This document shows positions 1 to 12,040 of a stretch of 64,000 bases of DNA, one piece after another (the first letter of the stretch is position 1; every line of letters starts with the position of its first letter). Source of the stretch: Akebia trifoliata (taxonomy: Eukaryota > Streptophyta > Magnoliopsida > Ranunculales > Lardizabalaceae); the NCBI GenBank assembly GCA_017979445.1, contig CM030711.1, forward strand, positions 15,454,922-15,518,921. The letters are read 5' to 3'. A program made the translations under genes and the position numbers. The notes under the pieces are model-generated. The model was not told the DNA's origin, ran no database searches, and saw only the letters and a list, made by a program, of their open reading frames with translations.

Positions 1-1485
1 ATTTGTAGAGTGCCCTAGAGTACCCATATGAAATTTACAAAACAAGTTGGGGTTGTATCCTGGTCCTTTCTCAACTTCTGAATTTGGTGGCTTTTTAGCG
101 AGATATTCTCCCCTGAGCAAGATTGGGAGTAATTTTGATAATGCCATTGGCAATCTGGTAAATACCTTGTTAACTCTATTAGGCCATGCTTGCTGATTCT
201 GTCCATATTGTGGTGTGGGTTGTGTTTGCGGAGGAATTGTCTGAAAGGGATTCTTCGGTGCTGAAGCCCAGGCAGCTCGATGTATTGGTGCCCAAAGGAC
301 TTGTGGTACCTGTGGCCTCTGAAATGGTGCTTGAATGAAAAGAGGTTGGTTGGGTTGTACATTGTTGACTTGAGTTTCCTCTTTCTTTTTGACAAAAGGC
401 ACTGACTTCTTCTGTGTCGATGTCCCTGCTGCTGCACTCAGGGCTGTGAAGTCAAATATTAAACCGGATTAGATCCCGTCCTCGACCCGGTTTGCCACTT
501 GAACAAGATTGTAAAAAGTGCTCGTGGTATGCCCTACTACATGGGTGTAGAACGAATATCCCAATGTAGAGATAAACGTGGTGTTCATTTCTTGTTCGAT
601 CATAGCGAGCCGTACCTGGGAAGCTGACTCTCGCCACCTTTGGGTGTATTCCTTCATTGTTTCTCTCTGCTTCCTCGTCATTCAAGCCATATCATTCTGG
701 TCTAGACATATATCTGTGTTGAATCGGTAATTATGCCAGAACATTTCAGCCAGGTCTTGCCAGTTCTTGATGAGCATGTGATCTAGTCTTGAAAACCACT
801 TGAGGGTCGGCCCCGTTAAGCTTCTTTGGAATAACTGTACCAGTAGCCTGTCATCTTCGCCATATTAGCACATAGATCCACAGTATAATTTCAAGTGTGA
901 CAGCGGACACCCCACCCCACTGTACTTCTCAAACTCCGAACATTTGAACTTGGCTGGTAACTGTGCATCAGGGTAAAAGCAGAGGTCTTTAAATCGAGTC
1001 CCGCTCATTGTGTTGAAACCTTTCATTCTTCTCATCTCTTCCTGCAGAGACTCGATTTGTTGAGCCAATTTTTCATCAGTCGCACTTTTGGCCTCTCTGG
1101 CCCTATACTCGCATTCGTCATCAGGAATGACCACAGGGGGTGGTCGATTCTGTGGAATATAAACTGGGGGTCCTTGGTATTCTGGTAGTGTAGGAGGCAT
1201 AGTGGTCTGGGGTACCTGCGGAGGTTGCTCGGGTAGATCCTGATTTGACCCCGACGCATGTGCTGCATTGTTTGGGCTTGTATGATGCTGGGGTTGGCTA
1301 ATATGACACTTACCATCTTTTCTTGCCTTTCAATAATTTTTAGTAGCGCTGCTATTCTGGGATCAACCTCTGACGTTTCAGCTACTGTGGGCTGTGCCGG
1401 TTCGGAAGAACTTATGGTGACGATTGGAAGATCTGAGAAAATACGGAGGTTCCTCTGGCTGCTTATATTTCTTTCGTTTGGCCAC
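1..1485 (-). pseudogene. gag of element A (Ogre-like), broken and cut by window edge
   Basis: Capsid gene of element A, spread over several minus-strand frames. Recognisable blocks shared with the gag of element F include SSEPAQPTV near the start, the proline-rich QNRPPPVVIP, the capsid-like LQEEMRRMKGFNTMSGTRFK and FEKYSGVGCPLSHLKLYCGS, and the EYTQRWRESASQVR stretch near 600. At 1,483-1,485, where element F has its start ATG (46,984-46,986), this copy has GTG. At least three frame changes and internal stops separate the blocks, so no full protein can be made. The C-terminal Cys/His region would lie just left of position 1. Confidence 0.8.
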
Positions 1486-1599
1486 CTTTGGGTACAGAAG
1501 ACCAAACGTTACTATCTTGTTTATTAAAAGGAAAATACATGACGTTTTATTAGGTCGGGTAGAGTAAACGAATTTTAAAGAAAAGATTTCTTCGGCATA

Positions 1600-2435
1600 G
1601 AGCTGACATTAATACGAAGTTGGCATCAGCACGGGGCTGGCAAAATATTTTTAAAAAAGAATTACATCTGTCAGAGCCGGCATCGACACGGAGTTGGTAA
1701 ATGAATTACATCCGTACGGGGTTGACATTGACACAGAATCGATAAAATTTAAAAATGATTTCATCAGCACAGAGTTGGCATCGACACGGAGTTGATAAAA
1801 TAAAAAATGCATTATATTAGCACGGAGTTGGCATTGACACGGAGTTGATAAAATTAAAAAAGATTTCATCAGCACGGAGTTGGCATCGACACAGAGCCGA
1901 TAAAAATTAAAACGATTACATCAGCACGGAGCTGGCATCGACACGGAGTCGATAAAATTTAAAAATGATTTCATCAGCCTGAAGCTGGCATCAACACAGA
2001 GTCGGTAAAATTAAAAAAGATTTCATCAGCACGGAGCCGGTAAAAATTAAAACGATTACATCAACACGGAGCAGGCATTGACACGAAATTGGTAAAATTT
2101 AAAAAATGATTTCATCAGCATGGAACTAGTAGCAACACGGAGTCGATAAAAGAAGTTCCATCCTCACGGGGTTGGTATCGACACGGAGTCGATAAAGTTT
2201 AAAAATGATTTCATTAGCACGGAACTGGCATCGACACGGAGTCGATAAAATTAAAAATGATTACATCAGCACAGAGCTAGCATCGACACGGAGTTGATAA
2301 AACATTTTTAAAAAGAAATTACATCAGTATGGAGCTGGCATCTACACGAAGTCGATAAAGCATTTTGAAAAACGAATTCATCAGCACGAAATTGGCATCG
2401 ACACGGAATCAGTATGACATTTTGTAAAAGTAGAT
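1600..2435 (-). repeat. Tandem array between ORF1 and gag of element A (about 53-bp unit)
   Basis: About 15 diverged copies of a ~53-bp unit. Each unit holds two copies of a 'cacggag' core (one followed by ctggcatcga, one by tcgataaaa) and an AT-rich spacer like aaaaatgatttcatcag. The same array in the same place occurs in element F (47,105-47,865). Units vary by single-base changes and small AT-spacer indels. No long open frame crosses it. From 2,436 to 2,803 there is AT-rich sequence with no feature I recognise beyond a short repeated 'tggatatgggt(c/t)gtggaccca' near 2,570-2,620. Confidence 0.85.
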
Positions 2436-2803
2436 TAGCTGAAACAAGTTAAAAAAAAACTTTTTTTCTCGAGATAATATTTTTTGAAACAAGATTGAAA
2501 TCTTTTTAGTTGTTTGATTGGTTGTCATCCTTGCTAGATCTCTAATGGATCATGGACTTGATTCGAAATCGGATATGGGTCGTGGACCCAATTTGAGATG
2601 GATATGGGTTGTGGACCCATTTCAAAGTGGATTATCAATTTCAATGTTACCACCTTGATAACACTTTAATGAATCCTGAGATTTTATTGTACACTAATCC
2701 ATTAAATAATTCATTTATGCAATGATTATTCTCAAAGAAACTAAAGGAAATTTTATTGAACTATTGAAAATTATTTGACAGATAAGATTTTCAAAACAAC
2801 TTT

Positions 2804-3982
2804 TCATAACTCTGACTTAGATTTTTTATATGGACGTTTGATTTTGTTTTGACCATCATCAGGATTGCTAAGACAATTAGACTTGCTTCTTTTGGTTCTA
2901 ACGACTGGTTCTTTGAACTCTGCTGGTCCATCTGGATGTCTTAAGGTGCACTTGTTCCAAGCCTTCTCAATAAGATGCACTAACTTTTCAGTCAATGGTT
3001 CGGGAGGAAAGAATTCTTTGTGTTGAAGTAGCGAAAATTCTATAGGCACTCCGTATTGTTATGGGATCAAGGCAGGTTGGTAAAAAGATGTCTCCTCCTG
3101 CCCGATCAAACGGACATAATAGGATCCTTTGGTACCTAAAACAGGATAGCCAGCCATCCACCAAGGGCATCTCAAACCAATATGACGGACAAGGTGAGAA
3201 TCCAACCATTTGCTTCAGGCCTTGACTGAGTTGTGACGCACTAACATGTTTCTTTTGGAAAAGTGTTCTGGTCTATACTCGAGAGTTGAAGGAATGCTCA
3301 CAATTTTAAGACGGTCAGAAAATCACATATAAAGTAGGTGAGGGCTTCCTTTGAAACCCTTCCCTCACCATTTTTTATGGCATCCAAACCTGAGAGGTAC
3401 AGGGTTGGCTTTTTTAGAGAGTTGGGAAGCTATGTCTATGAAGGACTCAGGGACAGTTTGACCCTCACTTTTGGAGGTTAGTATGTACTGGGCTAAGATC
3501 CCTAAACATAACCGATAATCTCTAGTTGCTCGCTAGGCTTCTAGTTTTACATTTTTGGGATGACTGCGGGAGTGGTATGGACTCAATAAGGGTACTAAAT
3601 CCAATCTCCCGTTACGGTCCAAGGCATTGGCTTCTTCTTTTGAAATGTTTAAGCCTATGACGAGGTCACCAGAATATCCTATCTTCATTGAAGGCCTGAC
3701 TAGAAGACCTGAAGTAGATATCCCCATGATGCCGCAATAATCTTCATGAGTAAGACACAAGTGCATATGCCCAATGTGGAAGATGTGAAGACAAGGGTTC
3801 CAACGATTAGTCATAACGCGCAAAAGGTTCCAATCTATTTCAAACTTGTGGAAGTATAAGGCACACCTCAACATGAATTTTCCAAAGTTGAATTTCTCTA
3901 CGGTGTGCATCCCCATAATGGTTGTTTTGACCAACTGGTCGATTGGATTATTGCCTGCAACTAGCATCTTGAGTTGACACAA
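2804..3982 (-). pseudogene. ORF1 of element A, DUF7745/plant-mobile-domain-like, disrupted
   Basis: Counterpart of the intact 390-aa ORF1 of element F. The N-terminal 140 residues (3,533-3,982) read through, with the shared block HIFHIGHMHLCLTHEDYCGI. After the codon for KLEA (about 3,533) there is a stop, and the remainder is scattered across frames: FRYQRILLCPFDRAGGDIF (2,988-3,209) and the C-terminal RTKRSKSNCLSNPDD (2,804-3,049). The middle (3,210-3,532) has several stops. The start methionine seen here is six codons upstream of the position matching that of element F. Confidence 0.75.
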
Positions 3983-5077
3983 AAAAATATTTCAGTACAG
4001 TTCCAAGGTCCATGCAAAACATATCTTTGTAAGTCATATTTTTGTTTTTTTTATTTTTTTATTTTTTTGTAAATCATTTTTCCTTTTCTTTTCTTTTGAA
4101 AAATATTTTCTTCTTTTGAAATGGGTTTGGACCCAAAGAAAAAAAACTTGAATGCCATTTCGACTTAAATGGTCCGGTCTATCGTGATCGTTCAAATCGA
4201 GATGAACTAGGTCATTTATGAATTGCTGCCATATTTAAAATGGATTATTTATTGGGTTGGTGCACCCATAGTTTGATTATCTTGATGACAACATTGTAAC
4301 TTCCTGAACTCAATAATTTGTAATGTCCATTTTCGAAAAATAACCCGGGAATATCTACGATAAGTTCGAGTAATGACCTATGAGAACGTGCAATGCAATT
4401 TATCTAGTTACCCTTGCCCAAGTGTACCTATATACCTCTCGAGCGTACTCAATCAGACGGTATGTGGTGACTTGGTTTGATATACCGTATAGGTGATAAT
4501 CTAATACTCCAACTCAAATCTCTGAAGTCAAAAATTGCCAGTTTAATCCCCAGTTGAGAGGTGGCGCACGAAACTGAGCAAGGGCACTCTTAAGTCACCC
4601 TTTGTCTAGAATAAACGTCGTCTATCCCCCTAGTACCATAGTACAGCGGGGCAAGATCTCACTTAGGCACTGATTTTGACTAAGAAGTGCAATTAGATTA
4701 CTTTGATATACCGTATAGGTACGAGTCTAGGGTTGTAGTTTTCATAAATAGTTTTCGCATCCCGCGAGGGGATCGACCACATACTAGTACTATGTTGGCA
4801 ATCGGAACATGTGACCGTGTGGCTTACAATAGGACAAAGGCTCAGATCGTTCTAATATGGGTGCATCGATATACTTTTCAGAATCACCCGATCAAACGGT
4901 ACTGATGCCCCAGTTACCTTATGGTACGTGATTGGAGTTATGATTTTCATGAATGACGTTGCATCTCTAAGGAGATCGGGCCAAGCACTAATGCCACGTT
5001 GGCTATTAGGGACATGCAAGCGTGCAATGCAGTAAAGTAAACGTGCTAGTGGTGTGTGTAAATAGGATAGGGTGTGC
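3983..5077 (-). other. Leader of element A, proximal part
   Basis: Non-coding leader between PBS and ORF1, continuing past the element B insertion into 14,730-15,798. It matches 49,200-50,390 of element F and 10,960-11,940 of element B. It contains two diverged ~220-bp modules (about 4,690-4,830 and 4,910-5,030), each with 'tttcat(a/g)aat' followed about 60 bases later by 'actantgttggcnat'-type sequence, and two 'atataccgtatagg' boxes near 4,480 and 4,707. Open frames here (72-80 aa) are short, lack family resemblance and are not called genes. Confidence 0.7.
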
Positions 5078-5082
5078 CTGGG
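5078..5082. repeat. Target-site duplication, left copy, of element B
   Basis: The 5 bp 'ctggg' precede the LTR; 'ttggg' follows the other LTR at 14,725-14,729, one mismatch. The empty site in element F reads 'gtgcccggggcattttcc' (about 50,378-50,395), confirming where B went in. Confidence 0.75.
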
Positions 5083-6587
5083 TGAAAGCGCCATCGATCC
5101 GCGGGGTGCTCGGATCTACTTTTGAGTTTTGAGGTTTGAGAGTCACCACCTAGTTATTACGATTTAGGAATCGAACATTGGCTCTAAAAGGTAAATAATA
5201 TTAATCTATGAGAGAAAATATGAGTCCAGGGATCACGTTACGGGGTTGGAAGGTGTTAGGCACCAATCCCGCCTAGCAAACACCGGTTTCTACTATTCCC
5301 CAAAGAAGACTACATTGCTAAAAATACCTAATCACTAAAAAAATAAGAAATATTTATCTTTACGAACGCAACAGTTTTGTTCCATCAGATCTGATAGAAC
5401 AGTTCCTCGTACAACACTTATCGCTTTGTTCTGTCATCGGATTCGCTTCAAATCTCCAAGACGAAGTACCTCCTTCTTAGATCTGAATTTTTCTAATTTG
5501 TTATCGATTTCTAGGTGTTTTTGAAGGGTTTCTAGGTATTTTTTGAACTAAAGTTGGGGTATAGATGTTAGGTAAGGAGTTAGGACTTCAAAATTAAGGT
5601 TTATGGGAGGTTAGGGAAGCTTTTTGACCTACTTTTCTTAAGGTTTATTTTTTTGATATGAAAATAGGTTGTAGAGACCCTTATTTATAGATTTTTTAAA
5701 GAGTTTTTTAGATAGAGTTAGAGTTAGATTATGTTTCTTTTAGATAGAGTTAGTATTTAATTAGAATTATTTTAGATAGTTTTAGATTTTAATTAGAATT
5801 CTATTAGATAGTTTTAAAGTTTAATTAGAATTCTATTAGATAGTTTTAGAGTTTAATTAGGTTTCTTTTAGATATTTTTAGTGTTTTTAATTAGATTATT
5901 TTAGATAGAGTTAGTGTTTTGACTTAAGTCTCACTTGATTGACTTTAATTTTAATTAAGATTTCACTTTACATTAATTAATGTTTTAATTATTAATTTCA
6001 GGATTTTTAATTATTAAAATTATAAAATTATCGTTTTACCTTCAGAAAGGACTTTTTGCGTTTTAAGTCATTTTTCAATGTTCTATGATGTTTTGGAATT
6101 GATTTTTTGTAAGAAATTCAATGGGAGTATTGGTTTGTTTCATTTATGAAACTTTTTTTGTACGAAATGATCGTGAACTTTATGAGGGGCATTTTCATAA
6201 TTTTGTCGAATTTTATGAAAATTGGCAAAATGATTTATTTGATTTCCATTTGTTGTTTTATGTGTTTGAAAGGGTTTTCCTAAGCGTAATGTAGGCTCTA
6301 GGGATGTTTTGAGGTTACGGGTATTTTGGTAATTTGATTATTTTTAGTGATTTTTATCGTGAAGCTTCTTTTCGTCTGAAAGATGATGATTTATATGTTT
6401 TTGGAGTTATATTTTCCTAGCGTAGCGCGTTTTCTATAGTTTTGTTAATTTGAAATACCTCATTCGAATTTCTAAAACATATCTAGCAACAAAATATAAC
6501 ATTGGAATAATCATCTATCATTGAAAACCGTTGCAACCGGGTTGACAAGTTGATTAATCAGACGAGTGCAAAAATGGGATGTCTACA
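5083..6587 (-). repeat. 3' LTR of element B
   Basis: 1,505 bp, matching 13,256-14,724 along its length with scattered substitutions and small indels. On the minus strand it opens TGTAGACATC and closes GGCGCTTTCA. A minus-strand TATAAATA box sits at about 5,681-5,690, a plausible U3 promoter. Positions about 5,700-5,930 hold a tandem array of 31-34 bp units of the type 'agtttaattagaattctatt'. Confidence 0.88.
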
Positions 6588-6605
6588 GATGCCCCTCTTT
6601 GACAG
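6588..6605 (-). other. Polypurine tract of element B
   Basis: Minus strand reads AAAGAGGGGCATC directly before the LTR start TGTAGACATC, the expected primer for plus-strand DNA synthesis. It fixes the element orientation. Confidence 0.75.
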
Positions 6606-6899
6606 AGAGTTAAAAAAAACTATATAGCAAATCTATTTTGGTAGATAGTGCGATATCCGAATGCCAAAGTTAGTGACAGTTCATTTTGCAGCCTGATTTA
6701 GCTATTCGTCTGGACGTTCGGATCCTTAAGAGCGAGCTCTCCCCGAACTAGGATTTGTCTGGTCCTTGAGCGAGGGTTCTCACTAACGATGTCAGATTCT
6801 TGAATTTTTAGAAAATTCTCCTTGACTAACGAAACAATTGTGTAAGTACGTGGATTTAAAATCTAAGATAAAATTCAAAGAGTTTAAGTGAGAACTTAG

Positions 6900-7400
6900 T
6901 AAAATCTTAGCATAAATTGAGTATAAACTGGGCATAAACTGAACATAAACTGAGCATAAACTGAGCATAATTCCGAGAAAACCTTCGGCAGCATCTAAGC
7001 ATAATTCCGAGAAAACCCTTGGCAGTATCTGAGCATAATTCTGAAAAAACCCCAACGGTATCTGAGCATAATTCATAGAAAACCCTCGACGGCATCTAAG
7101 CATAATTCCGAGAAACCCTCGATGGTATCTGAGCATAATTTCGAGAAAACCCTCGACGGCATCTGAGCATAATTATGAGAAAACCCTCGGCGGCATCTGA
7201 GCATAATTTCGAGAAACCCTCGGCGATATCTGAGAATAATTCTGAGAAAACCCTCGGTGACATCTGAACATAATTCTAAGAAACCCTCGGCGGCATCTGA
7301 GCATAATTCTGAGAAATCCTCGGCTGTATCTGACTATAATTCCTAAAAAATCCTCGACGACATCTAAGCATAATTCTGAGAAAACCCTCAGTGGCATTTG
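6900..7400. repeat. Tandem array in the 3' region of element B (about 33-bp unit)
   Basis: About 13 copies of a 33-34 bp unit of the form 'atctgagcataattctgag' followed by 'aaaaccctcggcggc'. It is preceded at about 6,905-6,970 by a shorter 11-12 bp array of 'cataaactgag'. The repeated reading frames (for example RVFSELCSD units on the minus strand) come from the repeat period being a near multiple of three and do not indicate a gene. Confidence 0.85.
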
Positions 7401-7404
7401 ACTG

Positions 7405-7590
7405 AATAAAATTGGGAAGGAAGGAATGAATTTGGGAAAGAATGATTGAAAATGAATTTGGAAAAGAATGATTGAATCTGGGAAAGAATAGATCTGAGAA
7501 AGAATATTTGAAAATGAATCTGGAAAAGAATGATTGAATCTGGGAGTGAATAGATCTGGGAAAGGATGATTGAATCTGGAAAAGAAATAA
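7405..7590. repeat. Short degenerate array 'gaatctgggaaagaat' in element B
   Basis: Irregular copies of 'gaatctgggaaagaatgatt', spaced about 16-32 bp. Beyond it, 7,590-8,280 is AT-rich sequence where I see nothing; a 73-aa open frame at 7,798-8,019 has no recognisable content. Confidence 0.6.
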
Positions 7591-8304
7591 TTTCCTATCT
7601 CCTATTTTAGGTTAAAGGGTAATAAGTTAATCTTTGGGCACAACTAAATGTGAGATCAGAAACGCTTCTGTTTGAACCTCAAGATTTTTTAAAATTTTAT
7701 GAATTTTAATTTCTTTTTAACCTCAAGGGTTTTCAAAAAAATGTTATCAAGAGGGTAACCTTAAATTTGGGGTTCCCATTATCTTTTAGGATTAACATTG
7801 ATCAAGCTTGAAATAAAAAATGCGCCTAGTTTGACAGGAAACATTGTATTGAACACATCTTATAAAAAAAATAAAAATGCCCCTAGTATAAAGGGGAAAC
7901 TACATATTAGAGAAGAAAGAAAATGCCTTTTGTATGAAAGTTTGAAATATTTGATTACCACAAGCGTAATAAATATTCAATTTTTAATTTTGACTTTTTA
8001 TATTGAAGATTTTAAGTAGCTCAAGAAAGTAAAATATTTCCTTCTGAGACTTATCATGGAATTCACCATTCTCCCCCTTTGATTCACTTGGGGAAGCAAA
8101 TAATTTTCAAATCAATCGTAAATAAGATACTTGTGGCTTCTGAGTCTTTACCTGGTTTAAGCTAAGTGTTGAACTTGATTATTCGGACTTCTGATGTTTT
8201 AGTTCGAACCTCCTTATATTTTCTTCTGTTTTTCTTTGTTGCTCTAACTTTTGCCTAGATCATATTTTTAAGTTTTCGATTTAGCGAGCTTTTTTTTTCT
8301 TGTT

Positions 8305-8520
8305 CTAATTGTTGTCAAAGTCGTCCTTTCAGATTTTCAACCTTGGAGCTTGCCTTAATTTTTACTTAAGTCGCCATTTTCAGGTTTTCAACTTAGCAAG
8401 CTTTTTTCTTTGCTATAATTATTGCCAAGACTGTTTTTTCGGATTTTCAACCTTGCGAGCTTGTCTTAATTTTTGCTTAAGTCGCCCTTTCGGGTTTCCA
8501 ACTCAGTAGGCCCCATTTTT
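8305..8520. repeat. Direct repeat, about 65-bp half-units, in element B
   Basis: Two longer copies (about 8,320-8,440 and 8,445-8,510) share 'cagattttcaacctt', 'gagcttg(c/t)cttaattttt' and 'cttaagtcgcc'. From 8,520 to 9,380 lies a non-coding 3' region that includes 'ggttgcctacgtaccctag' (about 8,796). Confidence 0.55.
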
Positions 8521-9379
8521 TTTTCTTTTTCTAAACTTCTGGAATTGCTGTCTGATCATGCTTTGCTATCTTCCTTGACTTTTTGCACGGTACTAAGGAA
8601 GACTTTTATGGGCAGGCTTAGTACTGGGTATAAAAAAAATGAAATTCTAAGGCTCAAAAACTCAATTGCTCATTGTGTGGCATTTCTTTATTTTTCTTTA
8701 AACTTTCTTCCCTATTTGACAACATATTTTTTTTCGTGTAGAGAAATATATATATTTTTTATTTTGACGTGGTCGGGCCTGAAGTAACTTCTCAGGTTGC
8801 CTACGTACCCTAGATTTTGGGATCAGACCAAAACGTAGTTCAGATTTTTCCCTCCCCTAGGTTAGGTGATAGGGTTGAGAAAGAAAAAAGGTATTATTTT
8901 TTTAGAAAAAAGGTTGCAAAGGGCTGAGAAAGGAGATATTGAACTGAGTAGTAGGAAATTGATTCGGCTAAAGGTGGCCTGATAGTTCGATTCCATCATG
9001 GTCTTGAAGTCTAACAACTTTTCCAAGTAATATTTTTTATGATGAACGGACCTCCTCAATTAGGTTTGAACTTCCCTCTAGGGTCAAAAATAGGTACTTG
9101 ATTCTCTTTAAAATCTAATGATTTTCCAAAGTAGTATTTTCTTGCTGATAAATGAATATTTCCAATTAAGTTCAGACTTCCTCATATGGTCGAGGAGGAG
9201 TTCTTAGTTTTCTTTGAAGTCTTATGGTTAAATCCTTGACTTGTGAATAACAAACTTTGACCTTCTTGTCAAACGTGTGAGTGACTCTTCTCTGATAAGT
9301 TTACAGAACTTTTATGTTGTTTTCTTCAGTCAGGTTCAGTTCTTTGTACTGATGTCAGACTTAGTTTATTTTTAACAAT

Positions 9380-9830
9380 TGACTTTCCATCAACTCCTTG
9401 ATATACGGGATCTCCATTTCAACTGGTTAGACTGCTTCCATATCATACACTAGAGAGTAAGGAGTAGCTCTAGTGGAAGACTATATTGAAGTATGATATG
9501 CCCACAAGTATGAATGACAACTTTTCCGATCAATCTCTGTGTGATTGATACATTCTCCTAATGATTGTCTTGAGATTTCTATTGGCAACTTGCTTCAACC
9601 GCTCTATTAATCTGAGGATGGTAGGGAGATGATGTTGGATCTTGAACTTTGAACATGGAGGAATGACCTAAGTTTTGAAGTACGACCCATTATCAAATAT
9701 CAGCTTAAAAGGTACCTCCATATCAACTGAGAATATGTAACTCGAGATGCCGTGAGGATAGCATTGATATATTTTCTAACATCTTCTATGATTTCATCGA
9801 TATAGACGAGTATTTATTCCGGGTTGAACA
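9380..9830 (-). pseudogene. Decayed integrase fragment of element B
   Basis: On the minus strand, out-of-frame blocks follow the order of a Ty3 integrase catalytic core and C-terminal end: a DNGSYF block, then a KFKIQHH block, then a QINRAVEA block (where families have the catalytic glutamate within NGAVEAA), a KTIIRRM-like block, and at the low-coordinate end VEMEIP (elements normally VEVEIP). Numerous stops and at least three frame changes separate them. The order and spacing match the intact integrase of element F (39,669-40,060), which makes chance unlikely. From 9,831 to 10,430 I see no readable coding sequence, though more integrase may lie there. Confidence 0.6.
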
Positions 9831-10429
9831 ACACCCAAGCTTGCACCTCAAGTCTTTTGAAATTTCTGAGTAATTCATTACGCCCTCATGTTCCTTTGGG
9901 GATAGGATAGTTCTAATTCGAATTTCTTTAGAATTATTTTTTTGTTCCGAGGTCAATGACTTTTGATTTCTCGATTAAAGGTTTAGCCTGATTCTTATCT
10001 TTTTGTTCAGGAGATGAATCTATCCTTGAAGCCAGATTATTAGTTAATTCGTTAATACGCTCGAGGTATTTAAAATTTTCATTTATTCAGATGGGGCGAT
10101 AGACAACTCTATAAACTTGACAAATTAACTTGACTCTACAGAAAAAAAGTTTACTCTATCTAAAGAAAACATGACTTTGCTGGATTGATAAAAAAAATAT
10201 ACTCGAGCTAACCCAAATGACTCATGAAAACTCAAGACAAGTAATCACAACAAGCTTGATTATGGACTGAGGACTCGAGACATTGCTTATAATCGGCAAG
10301 ACTGAAGCACTGTGATCTTCAGGGAACAACTGGACAATGTTGAGAAATTTTAAGGCCATTCTTACTATCGACTTGGTATGTTTATTCTAACTGATCGGAC
10401 TTCCAACCCTAACTAGGCGGTGGACGATT

Positions 10430-12040
10430 GAGCTTAGGTGCAATGATAACCCTGAAACCTAATCGAATGTGGATTTAATCAACTTTAGTGTTACCCCCTT
10501 GGTAACATTTTAAATGAACCTTGAGATTTTATTGAATTCTGTGCACCAATCTATTAAACAATTCATTAATGTAATGATTATTCAGAAGGAAAATAATTTT
10601 ATTGCACTCTTGAAAAATATTGACAAATAATATTTTCATTGAATAACAACTTCCAACAAACATATTTCAATCATTTTTCATGCAAAAATAAATCTTTTAT
10701 AAATCATTTTTTTTTAAAAATATTTTTCTTCCTTTTTTTTTTGTGGAAAATATTTTCTTTTAGAAAACTTTTTTGGGAAAGCATTTTCTTTTGGAAATCT
10801 TATTCTTATGGAAAACATTTTACTTTTGGAAATCATTTCTCTTCTAGAAAACATTTCTCTTCTTTTAAAATGGGTTAAAAATCCAAATTAAAAAAAATTT
10901 TGAATTTCATTTTGATTCAAAATGGATCGGCCCATAATGATCGTTGGATCGAGATGGACTGGGTCATTATGAATCATTGCGAAGTTTAAAATGGATTATT
11001 TATAGGGTCGGTGCACCTATTTTAATCAAGTGAAAAAAACTTTAATGCTTGAGGAAAATCATACATTCTGATCTCATCATTCACATACATTCTGATATCA
11101 TTATTCACATACATTTATCATTCACAAAGTTGCATTCAATAAACAAACCCGGGAACACCCACGATAAGTTCAAATCATGACCTACAAGGGCGGTTTTCTA
11201 GATTACGTGCAATGCAATCTTATTTGGCCACCATTTTCCAAGTACACCTATATACCTCTCGAGTGTACTCAATCAGACGGTACGTGGTGATTTAGTTTGA
11301 TATACCGTATAGGTGATAATCTAAAACTTCAACTCACTTCTCTGAAGTCAAAAATAACTAGTTTAATCCCCAGATCAGAGATGGCACGCGATGCTTGAGC
11401 AAAGGCATTCTTAAATCACCTCTTTTTCTAGAATAGACGTAGTCTATCCTCCTATTACCGTAATACATTGGAGCAGGATCTCACGTAGGTATTGATTTTG
11501 ACTAAGAAGCGCAACTGATGTACTTGGATCATCTTTGATATACCTATGGGTACGAGTCAAGAGTTGTAGCTTTCATAAATGGTTTGGCATCCCACAATGG
11601 GACCGACCACGTACTAGTACTACGTTGGCAACGGGACATCTGATCATGTGTCTCACAATAGGTCAAAGGCTCAGGTCGCTCCAACCTGGGTGGATTGATA
11701 TACCTTTCAGAGTCACCTGATCAGACGATACTGATGCCCTAGTTTTATATACCCTAAGGTACGTGACTGGAGTTGTGGTTTCATGAATGATATCGCATCT
11801 TCGAAGAGACCGGACTACGCACTAGTGCCACGTTGGCTATATTGGGACATGCAAGCATGCAAAACAGTAAACATGCTTGGGGTGTGTGCAATACAGGGTG
11901 GGATGTGCCCGGGACTTTTTCAAATAAATGGCCCCATGGGTCAGATCAAACCAATCAAAATATGAACATCACATAAAATCCATAGCATCGAGATCCACAT
12001 CAAGACATGCACATCAAAGTGTATGACAATCAGGATCATG
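10430..12040 (-). other. Leader block of element B, homologous to leaders of A and F
   Basis: Matches 4,150-5,080 in A and 49,200-50,450 in F over its main part. It contains the 'atataccgtataggtga' box near 11,300, the 'gactaagaag(t/c)gcaa' box near 11,500 and two diverged ~220-bp modules (about 11,540-11,650 and 11,755-11,870). An AT-rich stretch at 10,640-10,870 of degenerate 'gaaaacattttcttttgga' units gives a spurious Phe/Lys-rich open frame. Confidence 0.7.

Noticed and set aside
1600..2435. Regularly spaced repeats that might be mistaken for a CRISPR array
   Set aside because: Repeats are diverged, spacers are AT-rich and alike, the genome is a plant, and the array sits inside a retrotransposon.
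6792..7397. Several overlapping minus-strand open frames with RVFSELCSD-like repeats, looking like a repeat protein
   Set aside because: They are produced by the 33-bp non-coding array in all frames; no start context, no family, and they lie in the 3' region of element B.
10639..10878. 79-aa Phe/Lys-rich open frame
   Set aside because: Encoded by degenerate 'gaaaacattttcttttgga' units in an LTR-element leader; low complexity only.
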